Source: an uncultured Methylotenera sp.
GTDB lineage: Bacteria > Pseudomonadota > Gammaproteobacteria > Burkholderiales > Methylophilaceae
NCBI RefSeq assembly: GCF_946479685.1
Contig: NZ_CAMLGS010000004.1
Coordinates: forward strand, 1 to 64,000
Length of the DNA: 64,000 nucleotides
Reading direction: 5' to 3'
The position numbers were made by a program, and so were the translations under genes. Within the stretch, counting starts at the first letter, position 1, and each line of letters begins with the position of its first letter. The notes below the pieces were generated by a model that did no database searches, was not told where the DNA came from, and saw only the letters and a list, made by a program, of their open reading frames with translations. Below, piece after piece: positions 38,079-47,689 of the stretch.

Positions 38079-38198
38079 ATTGCGTGAATTCGTGCTTAAA
38101 AAGCTTATTAGTGAAAGGCATTAGTTTACATTAGAATGAGGCTTTGATTCAATGAAGCTATAAGAATTAAGCCTCAGAGAATAAAGGCAAAATAGACC

Positions 38199-38567
38199 AT
38201 GAAACTACATTTAACTACCGCGGAAAATAACAATCTGATCACGGCCTATGGCGAAAGCTATATTGAGATTAACAAACAACGTTATGCGCAAAACTTAATT
38301 GTGATGCCACAGACGATAGTTGCGGACTGGCATGCCGAAAATGTAAGCTCTTTGAGCAATGAGCACTTCCAAGAAATTATCCAATTAAAGCCAGAGGTGG
38401 TACTACTAGGCACAGGAAAAACCCATGTGTTTGTGCACCCAAAAAACCACCAAATACTGACAGAACATGGAGTTGCGCTTGAATGCATGACTACCGCGGC
38501 AGCCTGCCGCACCTACAATATCTTAATGAGCGAAGGCAGATTAGTCGCTGCCGCGCTTATACTTTAA
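38199..38567 (+). CDS. Mth938-like (DUF498) domain protein
   Basis: The 122-residue product matches the Mth938/NDUFAF3-like family: YIEINKQRYAQNLIVMP, a central PEVVLLGTGKTHVFVHP and the late TTAAACRTYNILMSEGR with the family Cys. The role in bacteria is not known; the human homologue is an assembly factor for complex I. It is divergent from alaA and stands alone, with a convergent ArsR gene after it. The usual betaproteobacterial position beside alaA-hom-thrC is kept. Confidence 0.88.
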   Translation: MKLHLTTAENNNLITAYGESYIEINKQRYAQNLIVMPQTIVADWHAENVSSLSNEHFQEIIQLKPEVVLLGTGKTHVFVHPKNHQILTEHGVALECMTTAAACRTYNILMSEGRLVAAALIL

Positions 38568-38638
38568 CAGCTTCTGCTTTACCAATCCCTCTACTACAAC
38601 GCACAGTAGCACCTTCACGCTATCATGAGTGTTTGTAA

Positions 38639-38950
38639 CTAACTCCTGATAGCGGACTTTAATACCGCACTCAAAACGCCCGGATATTTACTTTCCACCT
38701 CTTCCAGTCTTAGCGAGTTCATATGCTCGGTTCCCTCAATCAGAGTTTCCACCAGACCGGCACTACGCAAAATTTTGAAATGATGCGACATGCTGGATTT
38801 AGGGCGATTCAGATTAATCTCACCACACGTTAGCTTTTTACCTGCTTGCGCAAGCATCAGCACAATCTCGAGGCGAGTCGGGTCGGCCAAGGCATACATA
38901 ATGTCCGTTAGCTCTACCTGTTCTATCGTGGGATGTTTGATTTGTCGCAT
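38639..38950 (-). CDS. ArsR family transcriptional regulator
   Basis: A 103-residue winged-helix repressor. The ArsR signature runs MYALADPTRLEIVLMLA, then the recognition helix region KSSMSHHFKILRSAGLVET and a short wing with EGTEHM. A single Cys in LTCGE could sense thiol or electrophile stress; it is not the CxC metal site of metal-sensing members. It is divergent from an Old Yellow Enzyme gene and the shared spacer holds an inverted repeat around the -10 box, so it most likely represses that gene. The inducer is unknown. Confidence 0.9.
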   Translation of the reverse strand: MRQIKHPTIEQVELTDIMYALADPTRLEIVLMLAQAGKKLTCGEINLNRPKSSMSHHFKILRSAGLVETLIEGTEHMNSLRLEEVESKYPGVLSAVLKSAIRS

Positions 38951-38971
38951 ACGTTAAATTTAACACAACTC

Positions 38972-39008
38972 TTTACAATATTCCATAGTTCCATTATATT
39001 AGAACTAT
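38972..39008 (+). promoter_or_regulatory. Promoter and operator of the Old Yellow Enzyme gene
   Basis: A -35 TTTACA (38972-38977) and -10 TATATT (38995-39000) are exactly 17 bases apart. The inverted repeat ATAGTTC (38985-38991) / GAACTAT (39002-39008), spaced by 10, straddles the -10. This is a fitting position and size for an ArsR dimer that blocks RNA polymerase. Confidence 0.7.
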
Positions 39009-39044
39009 AGTATTAAACATCACACGTCAACGTAAAGGATTAAC

Positions 39045-40151
39045 ATGAACGACTTATTCACCCCCTATCAACTAAAAGATGTCACGTTAAAAAACAGAAT
39101 CGCCATTCCACCTATGTGCCAATACATGGCCGATAATGGCTTGGCAAACGACTGGCACAAAGTGCATTACACTAGTCTGGCGCGTGGCGGCAGTGGCCTG
39201 GTGATAGTAGAAGCAACCGCTGTAGCGCCTGAAGGACGCATCACCCCACACTGCTTAGGCATCTGGAACGATGAACAGACAGAGCAACTGCGTGAAATTG
39301 CAGCCGCCATTAAAGCTGCAGGTGCTGTTCCTGGCATTCAAATTGCACATGCCGGCCGCAAAGCCAGTGCCAATGTGCCATGGGAAGGAGATGACCACAT
39401 CCCTGCTGACCATCCAGACGCGTGGCCAACTATCGCGCCATCCGCGATTGCCTTTGGCGGAGACCTGGCTCGAGTACCGACCGAAATGACTGTTGCCGAT
39501 ATCAAACGTGTGCAAAATGACTTTGTATTAGCAGCACAACGTGCGCTTGATGCGGGCTTTGAATGGCTGGAGCTACACCTGGCACACGGCTATATGGGGC
39601 AAAGCTTCTTTTCCCCGCACTCTAACAAGAGAGCGGATGAATATGGCGGCAGCTATGAAAACCGTGCCAGATTCAGCACTGAGATGATTGCCGCAGTACG
39701 CAAAATATGGCCAGACAATTTGCCATTAACAGCACGATTTGGTGTTTTAGAATACGATAACAACGATGAGCAAACCTTGAACGAATCTATTCAACTGATT
39801 AATGAGTGGAAGCAGATTGGCGTAGACATGCTGAGTGTGAGTGTAGGATTTACCATCCCGGAAACCAATATTCCATGGGGCCCGGCATTCTTAGCACCGA
39901 TTGCGCAACGCGTACGCAATGAAGCCAATATACCGGTTTCATCCGCATGGGGCTTTGGTGCACCTAAACTAGCCGACCAAGCAGTACGTAATGAACAGCT
40001 AGACTTAGTCATGATAGGACGCGCGCATTTGGAGAACCCGAACTGGTCATACCAAGCAGCTAAAGAGTTAGGGATAGATCAACCAGCATGGGTGCTACCG
40101 CCACCCTACGCGCATTGGCTATCAAGATATAGAAGCCCAACTGCAGAGTAA
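39045..40151 (+). CDS. NADH:flavin oxidoreductase, Old Yellow Enzyme family (YqjM/XenA type)
   Basis: A 368-residue FMN enzyme. It starts FTPYQLKDVTLKNRIAIPPMCQY with the flavin-tuning Cys25 and Tyr27 that mark the YqjM/XenA (thermophilic-like) class. Further family features are GLVIVEATAVAPEGRI, IQIAHAGRKAS, ELHLAHGYMGQSFFSPHSN with the substrate His residues, and a C-terminal IGRAHLENPNW. Such enzymes reduce activated C=C bonds of enones and nitro compounds, usually for electrophile detoxification. The divergent ArsR gene and the operator in the spacer point to inducible expression. Confidence 0.92.
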   Translation: MNDLFTPYQLKDVTLKNRIAIPPMCQYMADNGLANDWHKVHYTSLARGGSGLVIVEATAVAPEGRITPHCLGIWNDEQTEQLREIAAAIKAAGAVPGIQIAHAGRKASANVPWEGDDHIPADHPDAWPTIAPSAIAFGGDLARVPTEMTVADIKRVQNDFVLAAQRALDAGFEWLELHLAHGYMGQSFFSPHSNKRADEYGGSYENRARFSTEMIAAVRKIWPDNLPLTARFGVLEYDNNDEQTLNESIQLINEWKQIGVDMLSVSVGFTIPETNIPWGPAFLAPIAQRVRNEANIPVSSAWGFGAPKLADQAVRNEQLDLVMIGRAHLENPNWSYQAAKELGIDQPAWVLPPPYAHWLSRYRSPTAE

Positions 40152-40192
40152 AAGCTAAACCAGCAAACAGCTCACGCAGTAAATAAGGAAAA

Positions 40193-40228
40193 CTAGGCTG
40201 CATGTAGGTAAAGCTTGCATCAGCCTAG
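40193..40228. terminator. Possible bidirectional hairpin between convergent genes
   Basis: CTAGGCTG (40193-40200) and CAGCCTAG (40221-40228) pair around a 20-base loop that itself contains GCAT/ATGC pairing. It lies between the stops of the Old Yellow Enzyme and DUF1439 genes. There is no clear U-tract, so termination is only suggested. Confidence 0.4.
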
Positions 40229-40277
40229 TACTAATTGAATTAGATTAAAACGTGAATACCCACTATCAATCACGCTG

Positions 40278-40826
40278 TTACTGCTGCGGGCTTAAGGTAA
40301 CTTCCAGACCACGGCCCGTTACTTTCAGATCTTTTGGGTAATATTGAGTAGAACCTACCTTTAAAGAATCAGGCTTCACCGTATAAAGGTTAAGGCCATT
40401 TAACAGCTGACTGCCAACCAATTTTGCGATACCACCCATGGCATCACTGTATTTTGGCTCTACGCCATCAATCAAAAAGTTATCGACGGCCACATCATTC
40501 AGAATCACGGAGTTAGTTGTGGAATCCAATTGCAGGTTGCCAGAAATCGCAAGCTTACCCGCCATTTTCTTACCATTAAGCTGATTCAATAATTGCGTGT
40601 CGAATTTTGTATGCATCCTGCCAGTTGCATCATCAAACTTCACATTGGCATTGCTTAAGCTTAAATCAAACACTTTAAGCAATGAGATAGGAATCACTAG
40701 CTTTTCATTCAGCTTGGATTGGATTTGCTGCTGGGATACATAAACGGTGTGATTGGAGAAACCTGCACAGCCAAACAAAAAGAGGATAGGAAATATGAGT
40801 CCTAAGAGTTTAGCTTTGATACCCAT
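40278..40826 (-). CDS. DUF1439 family lipoprotein (YceB-like)
   Basis: A 182-residue lipoprotein: the signal peptide ends in the lipobox LFGC (Cys near residue 20). The mature part matches DUF1439/YceB, with YVSQQQIQSKLNEKL at the start, alternating strands and VKPDSLKVGSTQYYPKDLKV near the end. The fold is a lipid-binding-like beta sheet around a helix; function is unknown. It follows fabB by 32 bases and may be co-transcribed with fabA-fabB, which hints at an envelope lipid link. Confidence 0.82.
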   Translation of the reverse strand: MGIKAKLLGLIFPILFLFGCAGFSNHTVYVSQQQIQSKLNEKLVIPISLLKVFDLSLSNANVKFDDATGRMHTKFDTQLLNQLNGKKMAGKLAISGNLQLDSTTNSVILNDVAVDNFLIDGVEPKYSDAMGGIAKLVGSQLLNGLNLYTVKPDSLKVGSTQYYPKDLKVTGRGLEVTLSPQQ

Positions 40827-40858
40827 ACTTCCTCACCTAAATAACAACTAGAAATGCA

Positions 40859-42091
40859 TTACAGATTTTTTGTTGATAGCGTTAACGTTGCGTTAGTTCC
40901 GCCAAAACCAAAACTATTTGATAATGCAGTTTCAATCTTCACGTTCTCAATCGCAGTACGTACGATATTCAAACCTTCTGCCGCAGGATCTAGCGTTTCA
41001 ATATTGGCAGAAGCTGCAATAAAGTTATTTTCCATCATCAGTAAGGTGTAAATCGCTTCATTCACGCCGGCTGCGCCCAAAGCGTGACCAGACAATGACT
41101 TAGTAGAAGCAATCGCCGGGTTTTGATTTAAACCGTTTTCACCAAATACTTCACGAATGGCTTCCAATTCTTTGGTATCACCAACCGGGGTGCTTGTACC
41201 GTGAGTGTTGATATAGTCAACTGGGCCTTCTACGCCTTCTAACGCCAGCTTCATGCAGCGCACTGCACCCTCGCCAGATGGCGCAACCATATCGTAACCG
41301 TCAGACGTTGCACCGTAACCTACAACCTCAGCATAGATTTTAGCGCCGCGTGCTTTAGCATGCTCGTAATCTTCTAACACCAAGATTCCGCCGCCACCAG
41401 AGATTACAAAACCATCACGGTTTGCATCGTAAGTTCTTGAAGCTTTTTCTGGAGTCTCGTTGTATTTGCTAGACATAGCACCCATCGCATCGAACAGGTA
41501 AGACAATGTCCAATGCTCTTCTTCGCCACCGCCTGCAAAAACAATGTCTTGCTTGCCCAACTGAATTTGCTCAACACCAGCGCCAATACAGTGCGCACTA
41601 GTAGAACAGGCAGAACTAATACCGTAATTCACGCCTTTAATTTTAGCGCCTGTTGCCAAGGTTGCCACAATGCCGCTACACATGGCTTTAGTCACCATAT
41701 AAGGGCCTACGCGACGGATGCCTTTTTCAGCTAAAACAGCATTACTTTGCTCGATACTGTCAGTAGATGGACCACCACCACCGACGATAATGCCGGTACG
41801 TACATTAGAAACAAGATCTTCGCCCAAGCTAGCATCAGCAATCGCCTCTTGTAGCGCCAACCATGCATAGGCATGGCCTTTACCCATAAAGCGCAACAAC
41901 TTGCGGTCAATCAAGGCCTCGATATCAAGATTTTTAATTGAGCCAGCAACATTTGAACGTAAACCACGCTCAGCGTATTCAGGTTGATGGGTGATGCCAG
42001 ATCTGCCATGACGCAGACTGTCTAAAACTTCGGCTTTATTGTTCCCTAGACTGGAAACAATCCCCATTCCAGTAATAACGACACGACGCAT
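40859..42091 (-). CDS. fabB: 3-oxoacyl-ACP synthase I
   Basis: A 410-residue condensing enzyme needed for unsaturated fatty acid elongation. The catalytic Cys162 is in [14 protein letters not shown]; the two His are in [11 protein letters not shown] and [13 protein letters not shown]. It begins [16 protein letters not shown] as in E. coli FabB. The pairing with fabA (142-base spacer, same strand) identifies it as FabB rather than FabF. No FabR or FadR gene is in the window. Confidence 0.96.
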   Translation of the reverse strand: MRRVVITGMGIVSSLGNNKAEVLDSLRHGRSGITHQPEYAERGLRSNVAGSIKNLDIEALIDRKLLRFMGKGHAYAWLALQEAIADASLGEDLVSNVRTGIIVGGGGPSTDSIEQSNAVLAEKGIRRVGPYMVTKAMCSGIVATLATGAKIKGVNYGISSACSTSAHCIGAGVEQIQLGKQDIVFAGGGEEEHWTLSYLFDAMGAMSSKYNETPEKASRTYDANRDGFVISGGGGILVLEDYEHAKARGAKIYAEVVGYGATSDGYDMVAPSGEGAVRCMKLALEGVEGPVDYINTHGTSTPVGDTKELEAIREVFGENGLNQNPAIASTKSLSGHALGAAGVNEAIYTLLMMENNFIAASANIETLDPAAEGLNIVRTAIENVKIETALSNSFGFGGTNATLTLSTKNL

Positions 42092-42233
42092 TATCGTGTA
42101 CTCCTATAAAAATAAAATAGTTACATAAGGAAACAGAAACAAGCGGTTACGCAAGCGAATGCTGCGCCAACTCAATTACTTCGTGCTTCCTAAATTTTAA
42201 GTGAATATATTTTAACTGATTGTAACTAAAAGG

Positions 42234-42749
42234 TTAAAAGTTATCTGTACGCGTAAATAAACCAACGCGTAAATCTGTTGCTACATAAATTTCGCGGCCA
42301 TCCACCTGCATTGTGGCATCGGCAATACCCATAACCAACTTACGCATAATGACGCGTTTTAAATCAATGGTATAAGTTGCTTTTTTAGCAGTTGGCAGCA
42401 CTTGGCCTGTAAATTTAACCTCGCCTGCGCCTAGCGCACGGCCGCGGCCAGGACCACCCATCCAACCTAAATAAAAACCAACCAGTTGCCACATCGCATC
42501 CAAACCTAAACAGCCTGGCATCACTGGGTCACCAGTAAAGTGGCAGTCAAAAAACCATAAATTAGGTGTGATATCCAGCTCAGCAATGATTTGACCATTG
42601 CCATACTTACCACCCTCTTCAGTAATGGAAACAATACGATCAAACATCAACATTGGCGGCAAAGGTAATTGCGCATTGCCTTCACCAAACATTTCACCGC
42701 GACCACATTTGAGTAATTCTTCTTTTGTGAAACTATTTTGTCTTTGCAT
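42234..42749 (-). CDS. fabA: 3-hydroxydecanoyl-ACP dehydratase/isomerase
   Basis: A 171-residue hot-dog enzyme that introduces the cis double bond at C10. Active-site His70 and Asp84 match E. coli numbering ([24 protein letters not shown] with H70 and D84). [13 protein letters not shown] follows. It leads the fabA-fabB unit. Upstream is a 282-base AT-rich spacer, divergent from the mxaR gene. Confidence 0.97.
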   Translation of the reverse strand: MQRQNSFTKEELLKCGRGEMFGEGNAQLPLPPMLMFDRIVSITEEGGKYGNGQIIAELDITPNLWFFDCHFTGDPVMPGCLGLDAMWQLVGFYLGWMGGPGRGRALGAGEVKFTGQVLPTAKKATYTIDLKRVIMRKLVMGIADATMQVDGREIYVATDLRVGLFTRTDNF

Positions 42750-43031
42750 AATTTTGTCTTTGTAAATGAGTTTTTAAACAACTATTTGCACACGACTAAG
42801 GAGCCATTAGGTGGCCACTTAATCCAACTTTCGCTATTTTCGCTGGAAAACCATTTTTACGAAAGCAATATTCACCTTTAATTGCTACTTTTATTCACTT
42901 TTTAACGTTTTCATTTCATATTTAGGATAAATTTTAACAAAGGGGTATACAGATCTGTTTACCCCTTCAAAAAAAACGTTTACCATGTGTTTTAAGTTCT
43001 CACAACCATTTAAAAAATACAGGAATTCTCG

Positions 43032-44048
43032 ATGAGTGATGTTCAACTAGCAGATTGGCGCAACCATGCGCTTACTTTAGAGTCTGAAGTCAATAAAGTT
43101 GTGGTTGGCCAACAAACGCCAATTAGACTGATTACCACTTCAATTTTTGCCCGTGGTCATGTATTGCTTGAAGGTGATGTAGGTGTAGGTAAGACCACAC
43201 TGCTACGTGCGTTTACGCGCGGCATCGGCGGCGGCTACCAACGGATTGAAGGTACCATCGATTTAATGCCTAACGACTTGGTGTACCACACTTATCTGGG
43301 TGAAGACGGCAAGCCACATGTGAGCCCTGGCCCACTATTGATGTCTGGTGAGAACCTTTCCGTGTTCTTCTTTAACGAGATTAACCGCGCACGTCCGCAG
43401 GTGCATTCTTTACTACTGCGCGTAATGGCGGAGCGCAGCTTGTCTGCCTTTAATACTGAACATTACTTCCCGCACATGATTGTGTTTGCTGACCGCAACC
43501 AGGTGGAAAAAGAAGAAACGTTTGAGATTCCATCTGCGGCACGTGACCGCTTTATGATGGAAATCCCAATTGTAGTGCCACAAGATGATGCCATCATGGA
43601 AGCCCTGGTATTTGATACTAAATTCCATAACGTAGATGCATTGGTCGACACGGTAAAACCTGATGTATTGCAGTTTGATGAACTGAATGCCTTCTCCAGC
43701 GTGATTCAAAATAGCATTGAAGCTAGCGACACGCTGAAACGATATGCCCTAAACCTGTGGAAAGCCACCAAAGCCCCGCTGGATTATGGGGTAAAAGTAT
43801 CAGGTGTAGATATGAATCGCCTTGTGCTTTCAGGCGCCAGCCCTCGCGGCATGAGCATGATGCTACGTGCAGCCCGTGTGAACGCTTGGTTGAATAACCG
43901 TAGCGCGGTATTGCCTGATGACATTCACGCAGTGTTCCACTCTACGATTGCGCATCGCTTAGTGTTTAGCCCAGTGTATGAAATGCGCCGCACTGAAATT
44001 GCGCGCGAAATGTTGTCAGGTATTGTGAACGCAGTGGCTGCGCCATAA
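43032..44048 (+). CDS. mxaR: MoxR-type AAA ATPase (MxaR)
   Basis: A 338-residue AAA+ ATPase. Walker A is GDVGVGKTT (48-56). The Walker B region reads VFFFNEINRA (111-120), so the usual Asp before the catalytic Glu is Asn115. The MoxR insert EGTIDLMPNDLVYHTYLG and the sensor region FADRNQVEKEETFEIPSAARDRF are present. In methylotrophs MxaR with MxaS, A, C, K and L matures calcium-dependent methanol dehydrogenase; MoxR ATPases act as chaperones with VWA proteins. It leads a six-gene run and is divergent from fabA. Confidence 0.88.
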   Translation: MSDVQLADWRNHALTLESEVNKVVVGQQTPIRLITTSIFARGHVLLEGDVGVGKTTLLRAFTRGIGGGYQRIEGTIDLMPNDLVYHTYLGEDGKPHVSPGPLLMSGENLSVFFFNEINRARPQVHSLLLRVMAERSLSAFNTEHYFPHMIVFADRNQVEKEETFEIPSAARDRFMMEIPIVVPQDDAIMEALVFDTKFHNVDALVDTVKPDVLQFDELNAFSSVIQNSIEASDTLKRYALNLWKATKAPLDYGVKVSGVDMNRLVLSGASPRGMSMMLRAARVNAWLNNRSAVLPDDIHAVFHSTIAHRLVFSPVYEMRRTEIAREMLSGIVNAVAAP

Positions 44049-44170
44049 GTTAAGGTTTATGACCAAGCAGGTGACAGTGACTTACAGTGCACCTGCTGGT
44101 TTTTGCAACCGAGTATCAAGGCACGATGTTAAAAGCAACCTAACCTATTGAGTTTCTGTGTTGAATTTTT

Positions 44171-45031
44171 ATGATTGAAAATATTAAATCTTTTGACTAT
44201 CACATTAGCTGGAGGTCGCGCGGGCGACACCCTGGCCGCCACCCAAGTACGCAGCGCGGCATGGGCATGGAGTTTCGTGGGCATACCACCCTGCTGTCTT
44301 ATCCGGACCCACGCCGTATCGATATTCGCCAAACCATACGCGACCCGCTGGAGCAAGTGTACGTACGCCTGTTTAACCAAAAGAGTGCTACTCCGGTATA
44401 TGTTATCTGCGACTTGTCAGGCAGTATGAACTTTGGTGCTAAGAAAAGAAAAATCAAATTAGCGGCAGAAATCGCAGAATCCATTGCACAATCCGCCAGT
44501 GAGCATCATGACCCGTTTGGCTTTATCGGTTTTGATGAGAAAGTACGCGAAGACTGGATTAGTACCACTTCTTTCAAATCGCATCATGCAATCTCGATGG
44601 CGGAGTCCTTAAAAGACTTTCACCCTGCGCAGGTCAACTGTAATGGCATTACTGAGGTTTACCGCTATTTGCCACGTGAACGCTCACTAGTATTTTTAAT
44701 TTCAGACTTCCACATGCATAACAGCTTGCTGGAAGGCGCATTATCCAACCTGCTACGCCACCATATCGTACCCATGGTGTTATGGGATTCGGCTGAATAT
44801 AAAAACCTGCCAGAATTTGGCTTGGTGAATGTTGACGATGCGGAAACCGGGGAAAAACGCACCTTGTTCTTGCGTAAAGAGTTACGTGAAAAAATCGTGC
44901 AGTCTTTTGAAAACCGACGCAATGAAATTTATGAGCTATTTATGCGCTTTGACATGCCACCTTTTTATGTAGAAGGCGAGTTTGATGCAGACTCGCTAAC
45001 AGAATACTTTCACCAATTTGTAGCCGCTTAA
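44171..45031 (+). CDS. mxaS: MxaS-like protein (DUF58/VWA-type)
   Basis: A 286-residue cytoplasmic protein. The N-terminal part contains the DUF58-like DPRRIDIRQTIRDPLEQ segment and the metal-binding VWA motif DLSGS (D81, S83, S85). DPFGFIGFDEKV and LVFLISDFHMHNSLLEGAL follow. It ends EFDADSLTEYFHQF. DUF58 proteins are the regular partners of MoxR ATPases, and second position in the mxaRSACKL order identifies it as MxaS. mxaA follows after 18 bases. Confidence 0.85.
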   Translation: MIENIKSFDYHISWRSRGRHPGRHPSTQRGMGMEFRGHTTLLSYPDPRRIDIRQTIRDPLEQVYVRLFNQKSATPVYVICDLSGSMNFGAKKRKIKLAAEIAESIAQSASEHHDPFGFIGFDEKVREDWISTTSFKSHHAISMAESLKDFHPAQVNCNGITEVYRYLPRERSLVFLISDFHMHNSLLEGALSNLLRHHIVPMVLWDSAEYKNLPEFGLVNVDDAETGEKRTLFLRKELREKIVQSFENRRNEIYELFMRFDMPPFYVEGEFDADSLTEYFHQFVAA

Positions 45032-45049
45032 ACCACTTAAAAAATAATC

Positions 45050-46042
45050 ATGACAAAATATTTTAGAGATCTACTACTCGCCGCCACCTTAAGCATTGCC
45101 TCGCTACAGGCAATGGCACTGGATAGCCAAAACCTGCCTGACGTGGATGAAGGTGTGGTAAGCATCAGCACCGTAGACCCATTTAAGCGGGTTGGATATA
45201 CCGTTGGCGACGTGATTGAAAGAGAAGTCACGCTCGATATTAAAGCGCCTTATCAATTAATAGAGACCTCACTGCCAATTGTAGGCTACGAAAAGCGCTA
45301 TAAAGGCAAGGTGATCGGTATTGAGTTAAAAGATATCAAGCACAGCAAGGTGGAGCACAAAGACCATACCACACATCAGCTTAAGCTTGTTTATCAGGTA
45401 TTTACCAACAGCGTAGTGGCGAAAAATGCTGCATTGGGCCCTGAGTATCTGCAGTTAGTGAACACTAAAGACAAGAAACAGTTAGTCAAATACCGTGTGC
45501 CTAGCCTGGATATTGCGGTATCTCCTATCGCCATTTTTGGCCAGGTTAAAGTAGAAAACAATATGAGTACGTTTCTTGAGCCATTGCTGCTAAAAAATGA
45601 GCAAGAAAAAACCTGGCTAAAACTAGCGATTGCAGTGTTGATATTCAGTCTGCTCGCCCTACTCTACATTTTTGGCAAACACGCATGGCTGCCACGCATG
45701 GGCGGCAACTTTGCCAAAACTTATCGTGCCATTAAGAAGTTACCGCATAACGATGAAGGCCTAAAACAAGCAGTTGCGGCAGTGCATCATGCCTTTAACC
45801 AAACTGCGCAAGTTAGCGTGTTTAACGGCAATGTCGATGAGTTTCTAGCAAACCACCCCAAATTTTCACCAATTAAAGCTGAAATCGCACAGTTTTTTGG
45901 CTTATCACGCCAGGTGTACTTCGAGCCTAGCGCAGTACATAGCGTGGGCAGCAACCCAACGCTATGGCTATTAAAATTTACCAAGCAGTGCCGTGACTGT
46001 GAACGCGGCCTGATTCCAACCGCAATCAAGGCTGGAGTCTAA
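45050..46042 (+). CDS. mxaA: MxaA-like methanol dehydrogenase maturation protein
   Basis: A 330-residue membrane-bound periplasmic protein. A signal peptide (DLLLAATLSIASLQAMA) precedes a beta-rich domain (about 25-185). A transmembrane helix (LAIAVLIFSLLALLYIFG) lies near residues 193-211, with a cytoplasmic tail including CRDCERG near the end. MxaA mutants of Methylobacterium make calcium-deficient methanol dehydrogenase, which is established for the family. The identification rests on gene order and topology more than on short motifs. Confidence 0.8.
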   Translation: MTKYFRDLLLAATLSIASLQAMALDSQNLPDVDEGVVSISTVDPFKRVGYTVGDVIEREVTLDIKAPYQLIETSLPIVGYEKRYKGKVIGIELKDIKHSKVEHKDHTTHQLKLVYQVFTNSVVAKNAALGPEYLQLVNTKDKKQLVKYRVPSLDIAVSPIAIFGQVKVENNMSTFLEPLLLKNEQEKTWLKLAIAVLIFSLLALLYIFGKHAWLPRMGGNFAKTYRAIKKLPHNDEGLKQAVAAVHHAFNQTAQVSVFNGNVDEFLANHPKFSPIKAEIAQFFGLSRQVYFEPSAVHSVGSNPTLWLLKFTKQCRDCERGLIPTAIKAGV

Positions 46043-46045
46043 ATC

Positions 46046-47035
46046 ATGGCTTTTTCTCACCCATGGGTCTTATGGCTGCTGCCGTTAGCCTTTTTACCCC
46101 TGCTGTTACAGCGTGCGCATGCCAAGCATTATTCTTGGGTAGATATGCTGCCTGTGGATCCGCTATCCAACCTGATTAGCCTGATTTTAAAAATACTAGC
46201 GGTATTAACCCTGATTTTTATTATCTTAGGTTTAGCTGCTCCACATACCACCGAGCAAAAAGTAGAGCGCATCGGCGTAGGTGCACAAATCGCGTTGGTG
46301 TTAGACCGCAGCGCCAGTATGGATGACCCGTTTTCGGGCACTGCAGACCATAACGGCAACTCCACCGTAGGGGAAACCAAATCTGTAGCCGCCGCCAGGT
46401 TGATTACTGAATTTGTGAAATCACGCCAGCAGGATATGTTTGGCATGATTACCTTTAGTAACTCTGCGATGTACGTGCTACCACTCAGTGAAAACAAAAA
46501 AGCGGTGATTGCGGCAGTGCAGGCAACCGCTGGCAACGCTCTATTCCAGACCAATATTGGCAGCGGCTTAACCAGCAGTGCCGGGCTATTTGATAAAGTC
46601 ACCGACTCAGGCTCACGCGCAGTGATTCTGCTGTCAGACGGTGCCGGGCGAGTAGATGCCGACACACAACAAAAAATCAGGGACTGGTTTCAACGCTTAA
46701 ACATCAGCCTGTACTGGATTGTGCTACGTCAGCCTGGCGGCCTTAGTATCTTTGACCCTAACTTTGTACCGGTAGAAGACCAGCCATTACCGGCGCAGAT
46801 TGAACTGCACGAGTATTTCCAAACCTTTAAAACCCCATTCAAGGCCTATGAGGCAGAAGACCCGAAATCACTGCAATTAGCCATGAATGATATTAACAAT
46901 CGTGAGAAAAAACCCATTAAATACGTTGAGAAAGTACCGGGTCGTGAGTACACAAACATCTGCTTTATGATTGCCGCAATCATGATTGCATTATTACTGG
47001 GCGTTAAAAGAATAGAGGTAACAACATGGCACTAA
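46046..47035 (+). CDS. mxaC: MxaC-like VWA membrane protein
   Basis: A 329-residue protein with the N-terminal LLPLAFLPLLLQRA segment and a second membrane helix (about 46-66). The VWA domain has an intact MIDAS (DRSAS, residues 87-91) and VILLSDGAG. A C-terminal membrane helix (FMIAAIMIALLLGV) closes it. This is the batA/aerotolerance-like layout seen in MxaC. It follows mxaA by 3 bases and overlaps the start of mxaK by 10, so the genes are coupled. Confidence 0.85.
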   Translation: MAFSHPWVLWLLPLAFLPLLLQRAHAKHYSWVDMLPVDPLSNLISLILKILAVLTLIFIILGLAAPHTTEQKVERIGVGAQIALVLDRSASMDDPFSGTADHNGNSTVGETKSVAAARLITEFVKSRQQDMFGMITFSNSAMYVLPLSENKKAVIAAVQATAGNALFQTNIGSGLTSSAGLFDKVTDSGSRAVILLSDGAGRVDADTQQKIRDWFQRLNISLYWIVLRQPGGLSIFDPNFVPVEDQPLPAQIELHEYFQTFKTPFKAYEAEDPKSLQLAMNDINNREKKPIKYVEKVPGREYTNICFMIAAIMIALLLGVKRIEVTTWH

Positions 47036-47619
47036 GCATTAAAACAACTACAGCCAACCTTTTTACACTAAAAAAATTAACAGGTTTTTTTAATGTAAAA
47101 GTGCTGTCATGCCTATTTATCAGCACAGCATTGCTGGCAAGCGCCGCGGCTATCTACTACGTTAACCGCATACAGCAGATTGACGCATTTAACACGGCTA
47201 TCAGCAACGGCAAGCAGCCCAAAACCGACATGCAAAGCTTTGAGGCTAAGTTCGCTACCGCCTACTGGCTGGCAAAGAATGAACGCTATAAAGAGGCAAC
47301 CCTGCTCTTCAATAAAGCGCTCAATGGCGCCACCATAGAGCAAAAGGCTGCGATTCAATATAACTTGGGCAATATCTTTTTCAGACGCGGTCTGGCTATT
47401 GCTGGCACCAACATGACCGTGCATGATGAAGCCGAATATCTGCTCAATCAGGCGAAGAAGGCTTACCAGCTATCATTAAGACAAGACAACAGCAACTGGA
47501 GAGCCAGACATAATTTAGACCGCCTGCTTACCATGCTGCCAGAAAACCCAGCGCCAGGGGCTGGTGAAGGTGACTCACCTGGCTTAATCATGGGCAACAT
47601 TCCGGTAGGCTTACCTTAA
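47026..47619 (+). CDS. mxaK: MxaK-like TPR membrane protein
   Basis: A 197-residue protein with one N-terminal membrane helix (VLSCLFISTALLASAAAIYYV). TPR-type helices follow: FATAYWLAKNERYKEATLLFNKAL, AIQYNLGNIFFRRGLA and AYQLSLRQDNSNWRARHNLDRLL. The Gly/Pro tail ends in GNIPVGLP. Its start overlaps mxaC by 10 bases. MxaK is needed for calcium insertion into methanol dehydrogenase; the assignment is by position and topology. Confidence 0.78.
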   Translation: MALSIKTTTANLFTLKKLTGFFNVKVLSCLFISTALLASAAAIYYVNRIQQIDAFNTAISNGKQPKTDMQSFEAKFATAYWLAKNERYKEATLLFNKALNGATIEQKAAIQYNLGNIFFRRGLAIAGTNMTVHDEAEYLLNQAKKAYQLSLRQDNSNWRARHNLDRLLTMLPENPAPGAGEGDSPGLIMGNIPVGLP

Positions 47620-47622
47620 CGC

Positions 47623-47686
47623 TAAGACTAAATAACTTTAAGACTGAATAACGTTAAGACTCAATCACTTAGAGACTGCTTGATTC
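47623..47686. repeat. 16-bp tandem repeat between mxaK and mxaL
   Basis: Four 16-base units run head to tail: TAAGACTAAATAACTT (47623), TAAGACTGAATAACGT (47639), TAAGACTCAATCACTT (47655) and a diverged unit (47671). They fill nearly the whole spacer before the mxaL ATG at 47690, leaving no Shine-Dalgarno. Confidence 0.8.
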
Positions 47687-47689
47687 ACT

